59,513 nt of DNA from Gammaproteobacteria bacterium. Lineage in GTDB: Bacteria; Pseudomonadota; Gammaproteobacteria; Steroidobacterales; Steroidobacteraceae. Location: the NCBI GenBank assembly GCA_028293725.1, contig JAQGOE010000086.1, positions 1 through 59,513 of the forward strand. The letters are read 5' to 3'. The translations under genes were made by a program, and so were the position numbers. The stretch's first letter is position 1, and each line of letters begins with the position of its first letter. Shown in pieces: positions 32,881 through 40,737 of this stretch. The notes beneath the pieces were generated by a model that searched no databases, had not been told where the DNA came from, and saw only the letters and a program-made list of their open reading frames with translations.

Positions 32881-35142
32881 CTAAGGCAACGTCAGCGCAA
32901 TGAGTTCCCCGGGCAGTCCTTTCGCACCTACCGCGACCACGATGTATTGCCGTCCGTCGGTCTCGTACGTCATCGGTATGCCCGATTGATTCGCGGGCAA
33001 CGTGATTTCGTGGAGCATTACTCCGCTCGCCTTGTCGTAAGCGCGAAACTTATTCCCGCCACCCCCGGCGCGCCACAGACCGCTACCCTCCCCCGCGAAC
33101 AACAGCGTTTTCGTCACCAGGAGGCCGACCTGATCGAAGGAGCCGGTGCGCGGCAGTTTGACACCGGCGAGCGCTGGATTGTCGCGCGCCCAATCCGGAG
33201 TGTCGCTGTTGGGAATCATCCAGACATGATCGCCGGTGTTCAGGTTGATGGCGGTGATACGTCCCCACGGCGGCTTGATCAGGGGGAGGCCGGCGGGACC
33301 ACCCAGTGAGCCCTTGGGAAAGCCCTCGCCGTAGGCGCCGATGTAGCGCATGTCGGAGATCTTCGGATCCTGGCGCAATCCGATGGGACTCACGGAAGAA
33401 ATCGAGCTGACATACAGGATCCCGGTTTCCGGATCCACCGCGGCGCCCTGCCAGTTCGCGCCGCCGGAGAGTGACGGGCGCAACAGGCTGCCCAGATTCC
33501 CACCCTCACTTACAACCGACGGCGGCGTGTACGCTGGGCCAAAGCGGTAGTGACTGACGATCTCGAGCGCCTGTTGCTTCATCTCGGGCGTGAAGTCGAT
33601 CAGGTCCTCGCGCCGCAGACCCTGCGGCTCGAAGGGTGCGGGCTTCGTCGGAAACGGCTGCGTTGCTGAGGTCTTCTCGCCCGGCACATCCGACTGTGGG
33701 ACGCGGCGCTCCTCGATGGGCCATACGGGCTTTCCCGTCACGCGGTCGAAGACGAACGCCAATCCCATCTTCGTCACTTGCACGATGGCGGGGATTTTCC
33801 GACCTGCTACTGTTATGTCAGCGAGCACCGGCGGTGCGGGCAGGTCGTAGTCCCAGATGTCGTGATGAACGATCTGGTAGTGCCAGATACGTTTTCCAGT
33901 GTTGGCATCGACGCATACGAGAGTATCCGAGAAGAGATCGTCGCCGTGACGGTGACCGCCGTAGAAATCACCGGTAGCGGCCTCGATGGGTAGATAAACA
34001 TAACCGCGGGCTGCATCGGCCGAGAACGGCGTCCACAAACCTGTGTTTCCCGTGTACTCCAAACTCTCGTCGGCCCAGGTGTCGGCGCCGAGCTCGCCGG
34101 CCTGCGGTACCGTGTGGAAAGTCCATTTGAGCGCGCCGGTGCGTGCGTCGTAAGCACGGACCCAGCCGGGAACCGCAACTTTAGACGGTGGCGCTCCTCC
34201 CGCGGCGAACGCGACTCCCACGACGATGACATCGCCCACAATCACCGGCGGTGAACTCGAGCCAGGGGGCGTCTTGACTAACTCATCGACACGCGGCAGA
34301 CCCTGCTTTAAATCGACAATTCCGCTGTTGCCAAAGGAGGCGATCGGCAGCCCCGTATGGGCATCGAGGGCGACGAGCTGAAATCCGGGCGTGATGGTGA
34401 AGACCCGGCTGCCTTCCTTCGGGTCGGTGCTACGCCAAAATGAGACTCCGCGGCCGGAGCTGCGGCGCGGAGCACTCGTGCCGCGCTCACCCTCATCGAG
34501 GCGATACATCCACAAGGTCTCGCCGGTCGCAGCGTCGATCGCAACCACGCTCCGCCGCAGCCCGGCCGAGGTATACAGAACCCCATCCGCCATCACGGGC
34601 GTGGCCCGAAAATAGAACTCGGGAGTCGGACCGAAGTTGTCGGATTTCCAGCGCCACGCCACGCGCAGCTGACCAACGTTATCGCGATTGATCTGATCCA
34701 ACGGCGAGTAGCTGGTGCTGCCGGGATCGTTGCGGTTGTTGAGCCATTCAACCTGGGCGTGACTGGCGACGACCGGCGTCGCTTGCGAGGCTACCGCCCA
34801 ACCGTTCGCCAGGCGAATTCGAGCAAGGGTGGCCGCGTAGTCCCGCTCGCTGAGCGATCCCGGATTGGTAGGCGGCATCGTCTTGCGGACAAACCGCTCG
34901 AGCTCCTCGGGCGCGAGCGCCGACCAGTGCTCCTGGAAACCGCTGCCAATGAGCGCCGGCCCCGTCTCACCGCCCCGTAACTCAGGACCATGACAGCTGG
35001 CACAACTACGCGAGTAGGCATCGTCGGTCGACGTCGCGGCGGCGGGCGCCGCAATGGACGCCGCGAGGAGCGCAACCAACACGGACCGCGCACGGACCAA
35101 ACCGCGCAACCCGTGGGCGCGCCCGCATCTCGTCGAATTCAA
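32881..35142 (-). CDS. PQQ dehydrogenase with N-terminal cytochrome c (glucose-dehydrogenase-like, about 753 aa)
   Basis: An exported fusion: signal sequence (about 15-37), cytochrome c domain with CASCH (Cys47, Cys50, His51), then a PQQ propeller of the membrane glucose dehydrogenase type. That type is marked by the HHDIWDYDLPAPPVLADI segment containing the catalytic Asp and by a TKMGLAFVFDR segment. It would oxidise a sugar or polyol and pass electrons to its own heme. There is no in-frame ATG between the SDR stop and the signal peptide; I place the start at a TTG (35142), 14 bp after that stop, with some doubt. A longer frame from 35355 overlaps the SDR and is unlikely. Substrate unknown. 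Confidence 0.85.
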   Translation of the reverse strand: MNSTRCGRAHGLRGLVRARSVLVALLAASIAAPAAATSTDDAYSRSCASCHGPELRGGETGPALIGSGFQEHWSALAPEELERFVRKTMPPTNPGSLSERDYAATLARIRLANGWAVASQATPVVASHAQVEWLNNRNDPGSTSYSPLDQINRDNVGQLRVAWRWKSDNFGPTPEFYFRATPVMADGVLYTSAGLRRSVVAIDAATGETLWMYRLDEGERGTSAPRRSSGRGVSFWRSTDPKEGSRVFTITPGFQLVALDAHTGLPIASFGNSGIVDLKQGLPRVDELVKTPPGSSSPPVIVGDVIVVGVAFAAGGAPPSKVAVPGWVRAYDARTGALKWTFHTVPQAGELGADTWADESLEYTGNTGLWTPFSADAARGYVYLPIEAATGDFYGGHRHGDDLFSDTLVCVDANTGKRIWHYQIVHHDIWDYDLPAPPVLADITVAGRKIPAIVQVTKMGLAFVFDRVTGKPVWPIEERRVPQSDVPGEKTSATQPFPTKPAPFEPQGLRREDLIDFTPEMKQQALEIVSHYRFGPAYTPPSVVSEGGNLGSLLRPSLSGGANWQGAAVDPETGILYVSSISSVSPIGLRQDPKISDMRYIGAYGEGFPKGSLGGPAGLPLIKPPWGRITAINLNTGDHVWMIPNSDTPDWARDNPALAGVKLPRTGSFDQVGLLVTKTLLFAGEGSGLWRAGGGGNKFRAYDKASGVMLHEITLPANQSGIPMTYETDGRQYIVVAVGAKGLPGELIALTLP

Positions 35143-35156
35143 GGTCGTTTTTTTGA

Positions 35157-35897
35157 TCAGCCGCGCCCGATGTAAGGCATCTTGGTGGCCATGATAGTCA
35201 TGAATTGCACATTCGTATCGAGCGGCAAATTCGCCATCTGCAGGACGGACTGCGCTACATGCTTCACGTCCATCAGAGGCTCCGGAGTGGCGCTCCTGGA
35301 CGCGAGGCGATCTGCGAGCTCGGTCCGCGCGTTGCCGATATCGATCTGCCCGCAAGCTATGTCGTAGGCCCGTCCGTCCAGGGAAGTCGACTTGGTAAGT
35401 CCCGTCACCGCGTGCTTACTGGCCGTATAGGCCACGGACAGAGGTCTGGGCGCGTGTGCGGAGATCGAGCCATTGTTGATGATGCGGCCGCCTCTCGGGC
35501 TCTGCGCCTTCATGATCCGGAAAGCTTCCTGCGTACACAGAAACGCACCCGTGAGATTCGTGGCGATCACTGCCGTCCATTGCTCGTAAAGGAGGTTCTC
35601 GAGCGGAACCGCCGGAGCGCTGATGCCCGCGTTGTTGAAAAGCACGTCGAGGCGACCAAATACCTCATGGGCACGTGTGAACAGAGCATGCACCGACCCC
35701 GGGTCGGTGACGTCCGCCGTGACGGCGAGGGCATTCTTGCCCGCGGAACCCGCCAGGGACGCAGTCTCGTCCAGGGATTCTTTGTGCCGGCCGGACAGGA
35801 CCACGTGATAGCCATCGTTCAGGAACGCCAGCGCTGTCGCCTGCCCAATACCGCTGCCCGCGCCGGTGATGAGCGCAATTCGGTCGCCTGCTGCCAT
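35157..35897 (-). CDS. Short-chain dehydrogenase/reductase (246 aa)
   Basis: A classical SDR: the NAD(P) motif is TGAGSGIG at about 11-18, NNAGIS marks the beta-4 region, and YTASK supplies the catalytic Tyr and Lys with Ser upstream. Length is normal for the family. The ATG at 35897 is preferred to a longer frame that runs into the divergent LysE gene. It is upstream of, and probably co-transcribed with, the cytochrome-PQQ dehydrogenase, which suggests a linked oxidation step in the cytoplasm. The substrate is unknown. Confidence 0.88.
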   Translation of the reverse strand: MAAGDRIALITGAGSGIGQATALAFLNDGYHVVLSGRHKESLDETASLAGSAGKNALAVTADVTDPGSVHALFTRAHEVFGRLDVLFNNAGISAPAVPLENLLYEQWTAVIATNLTGAFLCTQEAFRIMKAQSPRGGRIINNGSISAHAPRPLSVAYTASKHAVTGLTKSTSLDGRAYDIACGQIDIGNARTELADRLASRSATPEPLMDVKHVAQSVLQMANLPLDTNVQFMTIMATKMPYIGRG

Positions 35898-35914
35898 GGT
35901 GGGCCTCTTGTAAT

Positions 35915-35945
35915 TTGGAAGTGGGGAATCCCGGGAGTCTATAAT
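35915..35945 (+). promoter_or_regulatory. Possible sigma-70 promoter for the LysE-type exporter
   Basis: A perfect TATAAT at 35940-35945 lies 40 bp before the exporter ATG. A weak -35 (TTGGAA, 35915-35920) sits 19 bp upstream. The spacing is longer than ideal, so only the -10 is convincing. Confidence 0.4.
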
Positions 35946-35984
35946 TCCGAAGCCGCAACGGATAGGGAAGACGGCGGGATACCC

Positions 35985-36656
35985 ATGAGCGACAGTTTCT
36001 TTGGCATCGTCCATTTGCCGACCTATGTCATCGGCACCGTGCTGGTCATTTTGCTGCCGGGGCCGAATTCGCTGTTCGTGCTCAGCACAGCGGCGCGGCG
36101 GGGCGTCCGCTTGGGTTACCGGGCCGCCTGCGGTGTGTTCATTGGCGACACGATGCTGATGACGCTCGCGTCCATAGGCATAGCCTCGGTGCTGAAAGCC
36201 AATCCCACGGTATTCCTGATATTGAAATCCGCCGGTGGCGCCTACCTGGGCTATCTCGGCATCAACATGATCATCACCGCGTGGAAAGGCAGAGGCGCCC
36301 CTGCGTCGGCGCCAGCGCCAACGCCAACCGTAGAAACATTGCCGGCGCCCGTTGGCGACCCACTACCGCGCGCGCTGGGCATCAGCCTGCTGAATCCCAA
36401 GGCCATCCTGTACTGCATCGCGTTTTTCATTCAGTTCGTCGATCCCGCCTACGGCCACAAGATCGTGTCATTCGCCCTGCTCGGCTCGATCGCGCAGTCC
36501 TGCAGCTTCCTGTACTTGAGCCTGTTGATATTCAGCGGCGCCCGCCTGGCCGAGTCCTTTCGCCGTTGGCGCCGCACCCGCACCGCCCTGACCGGCGGTG
36601 CCGGCGCTGCTTTTGTTGGCTTCGGCGTAAAGCTTGCCACCGCCGCGGTGAACTGA
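35985..36656 (+). CDS. LysE/LeuE-family amino-acid exporter (223 aa)
   Basis: An inner-membrane exporter of the LysE/RhtB family. About six hydrophobic segments are present, with the family signature [18 protein letters not shown] near residues 22-40 and a conserved NPKAILY in the second half. A Pro/Ala-rich loop (about 105-125) separates the halves. The ATG at 35985 is chosen because the longer upstream frame runs antisense through the SDR. Likely substrates are leucine or related amino acids; specificity cannot be read. It is divergent from the SDR with 87 bp between. Confidence 0.87.
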   Translation: MSDSFFGIVHLPTYVIGTVLVILLPGPNSLFVLSTAARRGVRLGYRAACGVFIGDTMLMTLASIGIASVLKANPTVFLILKSAGGAYLGYLGINMIITAWKGRGAPASAPAPTPTVETLPAPVGDPLPRALGISLLNPKAILYCIAFFIQFVDPAYGHKIVSFALLGSIAQSCSFLYLSLLIFSGARLAESFRRWRRTRTALTGGAGAAFVGFGVKLATAAVN

Positions 36657-36698
36657 GGCTCGTCACTCCACACAGGTCACCCACATAGGAAATCGACA

Positions 36699-37166
36699 AT
36701 GCCCTTGATATCGATTGCACGCCAGGAGCGCGCCGAACAGCCGATATTGCTCATCCGCCGGCAGCTCTCCCGCGACGATCTGCAAAGCGCGCTCTCGCAG
36801 TGCTTCGGCAAGCTATACGCCCATGGCCACACGGCGGGACTTGCTGTAGCGGGCTGGCCACTCACTCGTTACTTGTCGACCGGACCCGGACTTTGGACGA
36901 TTGAAGCGGCAATGCCTCTCGCGACCCCCGCAACCGGTGCAGGCGAGATGGAGCCGGGTATTCTCCCTGGCGGTCCGGTTGCGCTCGGCGTTCATGCCGG
37001 CACTTACGACCAACTTCCCGAATCCAACGCAGCGATCGAGAAGTGGATCGAGTCCAACGGCTTTCGCGTAGGTGGAGCACCTTGGGAATCGTATATTACG
37101 GACCCGGGTGAACACCCGGATCCAGCCGATTGGAGGACTGAAATTTACTGGCCGCTTGCGGAATGA
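36699..37166 (+). CDS. GyrI-like small-molecule-binding domain protein (155 aa)
   Basis: A stand-alone GyrI-like/AraC effector-binding domain. Typical features are the N-terminal strand with arginines, a conserved GPGLWTIEAAMPL segment, a LPGGPVALGVHAGTYDQLPE segment and a C-terminal WRTEIYWPL strand. Stand-alone members bind hydrophobic or cationic small molecules, and some hydrolyse them. AGGA precedes the ATG. It follows the LysE exporter by 42 bp and could be co-transcribed, hinting at a detoxification role. Confidence 0.8.
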   Translation: MPLISIARQERAEQPILLIRRQLSRDDLQSALSQCFGKLYAHGHTAGLAVAGWPLTRYLSTGPGLWTIEAAMPLATPATGAGEMEPGILPGGPVALGVHAGTYDQLPESNAAIEKWIESNGFRVGGAPWESYITDPGEHPDPADWRTEIYWPLAE

Positions 37167-37187
37167 CGCACCCGGAACAGCCCCGCC

Positions 37188-37916
37188 TCAACTGCCTCGG
37201 TGCAGCGGGCTCGCGCGCAACACGCGGTCTGTTTCTTTCTTCACGACCCCATAACATTCGCAGGAAAGTTGCTCGAGCCGTGGCCGGTTGAGTACGGTGA
37301 TATGGCCGCGTATGTACGAGATCACGCCGAGCTTCTGCAACTTACCCGCAGCAGCCGTCACACCCTCGCGGCGCACGCCCAACAGGCTCGCGATCAGCTC
37401 CTGGGTCACCGCGAGCTTGTTTGATGTCAGGCGATCGAGAGACAACAGCAGCCAGCGGCACAATTGCTGGTCGACGCTGTGATGCCGATTGCACACCGCC
37501 GTCTGCGCCATCTGTGTAAGCAGGGACTGTGTGTAGCGAAGTAGGATATGCAGCAACTCGCCGCGACGCTCGGATGCCTGCATGAGCCTGCGGCCCGTGA
37601 GCCGGTACGCCGAGCCGCCACTTTGAACGATGGCGCGTGAACTCGTCGTTTCGCTGCCAATGAAGAGTGAGACCCCGACCAGCCCTTCCTTGCCAACGAC
37701 GGAGATCTCGGCCGACGCTCCATTCTCGAGCACGTACAGCAGAGAGATGACACAGTCGACGGGGAAATATACGTACCGCAACGGCACACCCGACTCGTAC
37801 AACACAGTGCCGAGCGGCAGCGTCACCAGTTTCAGGTGTGGAAACAGCCGCTCACGTTCTGCCCGCGGCAGCGCCTCCAGAATGTGATTTTGCAACGGCG
37901 ACGGCGCTGACGGCAC
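37188..37916 (-). CDS. Crp/Fnr-family transcriptional regulator (242 aa)
   Basis: An N-terminal cyclic-nucleotide-binding-like domain (about 20-140, with YFPVDCVISLLYVLENG and SVVGKEGLVG) and a C-terminal winged helix containing TQELIASLLGVRREGVTAAAGKLQ as the DNA-recognition HTH. There is no N-terminal cysteine cluster, so it is not an Fnr-type oxygen sensor. The start is a GTG without a strong ribosome-binding site. Convergent with the GyrI-like gene; its targets are unknown. Confidence 0.87.
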   Translation of the reverse strand: MPSAPSPLQNHILEALPRAERERLFPHLKLVTLPLGTVLYESGVPLRYVYFPVDCVISLLYVLENGASAEISVVGKEGLVGVSLFIGSETTSSRAIVQSGGSAYRLTGRRLMQASERRGELLHILLRYTQSLLTQMAQTAVCNRHHSVDQQLCRWLLLSLDRLTSNKLAVTQELIASLLGVRREGVTAAAGKLQKLGVISYIRGHITVLNRPRLEQLSCECYGVVKKETDRVLRASPLHRGS

Positions 37917-38047
37917 TTAAGACGGGCCTGGTGATAACGGCCGACCGCCGCCGGGCCAGTCTATAGACCGGCGGCGACTGAATGTTTGATCATTTGCCCC
38001 TCGGTACCCCTTTTGGCGCGGCAGGTTTGAGGCGGCTTCGGATGATT

Positions 38048-38093
38048 TTGACAGGCTATAACTTGTCAATAAGTGAACATTTGACAGGCTATA
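38048..38093. promoter_or_regulatory. Operator/promoter repeats in front of mobile mystery protein A
   Basis: The 13-bp sequence TTGACAGGCTATA occurs twice, at 38048-38060 and 38081-38093, exactly 33 bp apart. The first copy also forms an inverted repeat with TGTCAA at 38064-38069. Two helix-turn-spaced sites before an HTH gene suggest autoregulation, and TTGACA in the second copy may serve as the -35 box, with an AT-rich TATATC near 38101. Confidence 0.55.
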
Positions 38094-38144
38094 GCTACTC
38101 ATATATCCTGATTCCGAATAGTCAAAGCTACTCGGACTTTCCCC

Positions 38145-38594
38145 ATGCTCCGCTCACTACCCCTGCAGCAGCTCGACAAAACGCTGGGACCGTGGCGCGC
38201 TTTGACGTACGCACGCCCCAGCGGCGGTTGGTTACGCGCGATTCGGCAGACTCTGGGTATGACAACGCGCCAACTCGCCAAATCCGTGGGTGTTACTCAG
38301 GCCGCCGTAGTCGACGCCGAACGAACGGAGGCCAAAGGCGATATCACACTCGCGACATTGCAACGATACGCGGCCGCGCTCGGCTGCGAGGTTGCCTACG
38401 CGCTTGTCCCTATACGTCCCCTTCAGGAAATGGTCGAGCAACAGGCCGACCGCATCGCACGGGATCAAGTATCCCGCGTAAGACATTCCATGGCCTTGGA
38501 AGACCAGCTTACGAGCGAGGAGCATTCAGAGCGCGAGATCGCGGAACTGCGCAGAAAACTCCTGGAAGGCAAACGCTCGCGACTCTGGCAATGA
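38145..38594 (+). CDS. Mobile mystery protein A, XRE-family HTH (149 aa)
   Basis: Matches the mobile mystery protein A family. The XRE-type helix-turn-helix lies at about 40-90, around MTTRQLAKSVGVTQAAVVDAE, and the C-terminal tail (EEHSEREIAELRRKLLEGKR) is charged. In intact systems it is followed by mobile mystery protein B, a Fic-domain protein, and the pair behaves like a mobile toxin-antitoxin-like unit. Here the start codon of the B gene overlaps the A stop (ATGA), but B is broken after about 28 codons. The A gene itself looks intact. Confidence 0.85.
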   Translation: MLRSLPLQQLDKTLGPWRALTYARPSGGWLRAIRQTLGMTTRQLAKSVGVTQAAVVDAERTEAKGDITLATLQRYAAALGCEVAYALVPIRPLQEMVEQQADRIARDQVSRVRHSMALEDQLTSEEHSEREIAELRRKLLEGKRSRLWQ

Positions 38595-38676
38595 GGTTTG
38601 AATACGCGCCCGGGGCTACGCCTATCGACTTGGACGAGGCGAAGGGCCTCATCCCCGAGCATCTCACGTTGCAACG
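38591..38676 (+). pseudogene. Truncated mobile mystery protein B (Fic-family), N-terminal remnant
   Basis: The first 28 or so codons match the typical start of mobile mystery protein B (FEYAPGATPIDLDEAKGLIPEH). Similarity stops abruptly near 38676 where a different gene remnant begins, so the Fic catalytic region is absent. The open frame continues to 38794 but encodes unrelated out-of-frame sequence. Confidence 0.75.
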
Positions 38677-39098
38677 GGTGCGGGCGGAAATAACGGGACG
38701 GCGGCTGCGGCCCGCGCCGCGCCGGACGGTTACACCCTGCTTCTGGGCTCCGTCGGACCGCTGGCGGTTCATCAATTCACCTATGCCACGCTGAGTTTTG
38801 CGCCTGAGCGGGACTTCGTGCCGATTGCACTGTTGGAGTCTTCGCCGATCCTCCTGGTCGCGTCGCCCACGGTCCGGGCGTCATCGGGGTTGCAGCTGGT
38901 TGAGTTGGCCGCTCCAGACCGGGGACCCTCTCCTATGCCTCCAACGGAAATGGAAGTCCGGAGCAGGTCGCCGGCGAATTGTTCAAGACCCGGCTGAAGC
39001 TGGATATCCAACATCTTCCTTATGACGGAGCGGATTCCGCGGGTGCAGTAGCGTCACGCCCGGCAAAATCAACTCATGTACAAGCGCTTGTCCCGTAG
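38677..39098 (+). pseudogene. Bug/TctC-type periplasmic binding protein remnant, frameshifted
   Basis: A decayed fragment of a tripartite tricarboxylate transporter substrate-binding protein. One frame, from 38677, reads GAGGNNGTAAAARAAPDGYT followed by LLLGSVG. After a frameshift near 38910-38925 a second frame reads TLSYASNGNGSPEQVAGEL and later HLPYDGADSAGAV, then reaches a stop at 39096-39098. Both ends of the gene are missing. The join to the mobile mystery B remnant marks a past rearrangement. Confidence 0.75.
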
Positions 39099-39174
39099 CC
39101 CGGCGTACGCAGCGTCGCTGACTTCGAGACACGGCTTGTCCAAGGATAGAGGCGCCGTGACGCCTATGTTCAGC

Positions 39175-39192
39175 TGTCAGAACATTCTGACA
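39175..39192. promoter_or_regulatory. 18-bp inverted repeat TGTCAGAA-CA-TTCTGACA
   Basis: Perfect 8-bp arms with a 2-bp centre, 156 bp upstream of the BON-domain gene in a 249-bp gap (39099-39347) that otherwise shows nothing recognisable. No U-tract follows, so an operator is more likely than a terminator. It may also be a leftover of the neighbouring rearranged region. Confidence 0.4.
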
Positions 39193-39347
39193 CGTAAACC
39201 GGCGGTGATCCGCTGCCGCCGTGCGCGAAGATGGATAAACTGCATTTCAGGTTGGTGAGTCCCAGCACCACCTCCGGTAGGCAGCACAGCACGCTGCCGT
39301 GAATTGACTCCCTTTCACCTTCACGGCCAGGTTGGGCGGAGAGTGGT

Positions 39348-39707
39348 ATGTCCAGCAAATGCAGGATCTACGCGGTAGCGCTCGTATTCTTTGCGATAGC
39401 CGCGCCAGCCCTTCCAGTCCGCGCGCAGTCGAGCTCGGAAGCGGGCGGCGGCGCGCAAACGACTTCGCGGCAGTCGCCGGCCGACAAAGAGCTGGCCCAA
39501 CGCGTCTATGCGAAGCTGAACGCGGATCAAGTTGATTACTACAAACACGTCACCGTGCTCGCTGACAATGGTGTCGTTACGCTAGGTGGTTCCGTTGGAA
39601 CGACCGAAGCCTTGAACAAAGCAAAAGGCATAGCGGGCGGCGTGCCTGGCGTAACCAAGGTTGTGAACCAGATGGCACTGGAACGGGCACCCGATCACGG
39701 ACGCTAA
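39348..39707 (+). CDS. BON-domain periplasmic protein (119 aa)
   Basis: A signal peptide (about 1-26, ending VRA-Q), a short polar linker and one BON domain (about 45-112) with the conserved glycines in VTLGGSVGTTEALNKA and a final GVTKVVNQM strand. BON proteins bind phospholipid or act in envelope stress protection (OsmY-type). No operon partner is evident: a broken region lies upstream and a convergent SDR downstream. Confidence 0.85.
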   Translation: MSSKCRIYAVALVFFAIAAPALPVRAQSSSEAGGGAQTTSRQSPADKELAQRVYAKLNADQVDYYKHVTVLADNGVVTLGGSVGTTEALNKAKGIAGGVPGVTKVVNQMALERAPDHGR

Positions 39708-39794
39708 CAGGGCGATCTCGGCCGTCGCATCGATATGGCCAGCGGCCGCCCGCGCAGGCTCGCCCTCGAGCGTGGGTTCAGACTGAGCATCTAA

Positions 39795-40667
39795 CTAGAG
39801 CATCGCTCGACCGCCCGTCACGGGCAATACAGCGCCCGTGATATAACTGGCGGCATCCGAGGCGAGGAACACGTAGGCTGCCGCGAGTTCCGCAGGTTGA
39901 GCCGGCCGCCCCAACGGCGTGTTCGCCCCGAATTGCGAAGTCTTTTCAGCCGACATGGTCGACGGAATCAACGGCGTCCATACTGGCCCGGGAGCCACGG
40001 CGTTCACGCGGATGCCATCCTTCGCGAGGAGTTGCGCGAGACCCGACGTGAAGTTGGCGATTGCCGCCTTGGTGGACGCGTAAGCAAGCAGTTCCGGTGC
40101 TGGATCATCCGCTTGGATCGAAGCGGTGTTGAGAATGACCGCCCCCGGCTTCATTTTCGGCGCGGCGACGCGAGAGAGGAAGAACATCGCTTCGATGTTA
40201 GTCCTGAACGTGTGCTTGATCTCATCCGGTGAGAAATCCTGAACTTTCTGCTTGGTGCGCTGGAAGGCAGCATTGTTGATCAGTACATCGAGCCTGCCAA
40301 ACTCCCGCAGTGCCGTCTCTATGAGTTTCTCGCAATGCCCTTCTTCTCCTACGTCACCAGGGACCAGCACTACCCGGCGGCCCGCGCGACGTACCCATTC
40401 CGCGGTTTCCTTCGCATCGTCGTGCTCATTGAGGTAGGAGATCAGAATATCCGCTCCCTCCCGCGCAAAAGCGATCGCGACCGCGCGGCCTATGCCGGAG
40501 TCACCGCCCGTAATGAGCACGCCGCAGCCGTCAAAGCGGCCCGCCCCTTCGTAGGTTTCCTCGCCGTGATCCGGTTGCGGGTCGAGCAAACGCGACTTGC
40601 CTGGCGCGGGCTGCTGCTGCTTCGGGAATGGCGGACGCGGTCCGGCTGAGCGTGGATCGATTGGCAT
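39795..40667 (-). CDS. Short-chain dehydrogenase, YghA-like (290 aa)
   Basis: An SDR with the longer N-terminal arm of the YghA/general-stress Ydad-type group (PRPPFPKQQQPAPGKSRLLDP). The cofactor motif is GGDSGIGRA and the active site includes the AYASTKAAI segment with Tyr and Lys. The ATG at 40667 has GGAAGGG upstream; a longer frame from 40754 overlaps the GH13 gene and is rejected. Such enzymes are often stress-induced and reduce aldehydes or sugars. The C-terminus ends VTGGRAML, complete for the family. Confidence 0.88.
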   Translation of the reverse strand: MPIDPRSAGPRPPFPKQQQPAPGKSRLLDPQPDHGEETYEGAGRFDGCGVLITGGDSGIGRAVAIAFAREGADILISYLNEHDDAKETAEWVRRAGRRVVLVPGDVGEEGHCEKLIETALREFGRLDVLINNAAFQRTKQKVQDFSPDEIKHTFRTNIEAMFFLSRVAAPKMKPGAVILNTASIQADDPAPELLAYASTKAAIANFTSGLAQLLAKDGIRVNAVAPGPVWTPLIPSTMSAEKTSQFGANTPLGRPAQPAELAAAYVFLASDAASYITGAVLPVTGGRAML

Positions 40668-40737
40668 GGGACACCCTTCCCGTATCTGACATATGACATC
40701 CAGGACGCAAAATCCGTTCCGGGGCTGCACCGTCGAG

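Noticed and set aside
35205..35984. N-terminal extension of the LysE exporter frame
   Set aside because: The extra 260 codons run antisense through the SDR gene; the family start [12 protein letters not shown] is at 35985.
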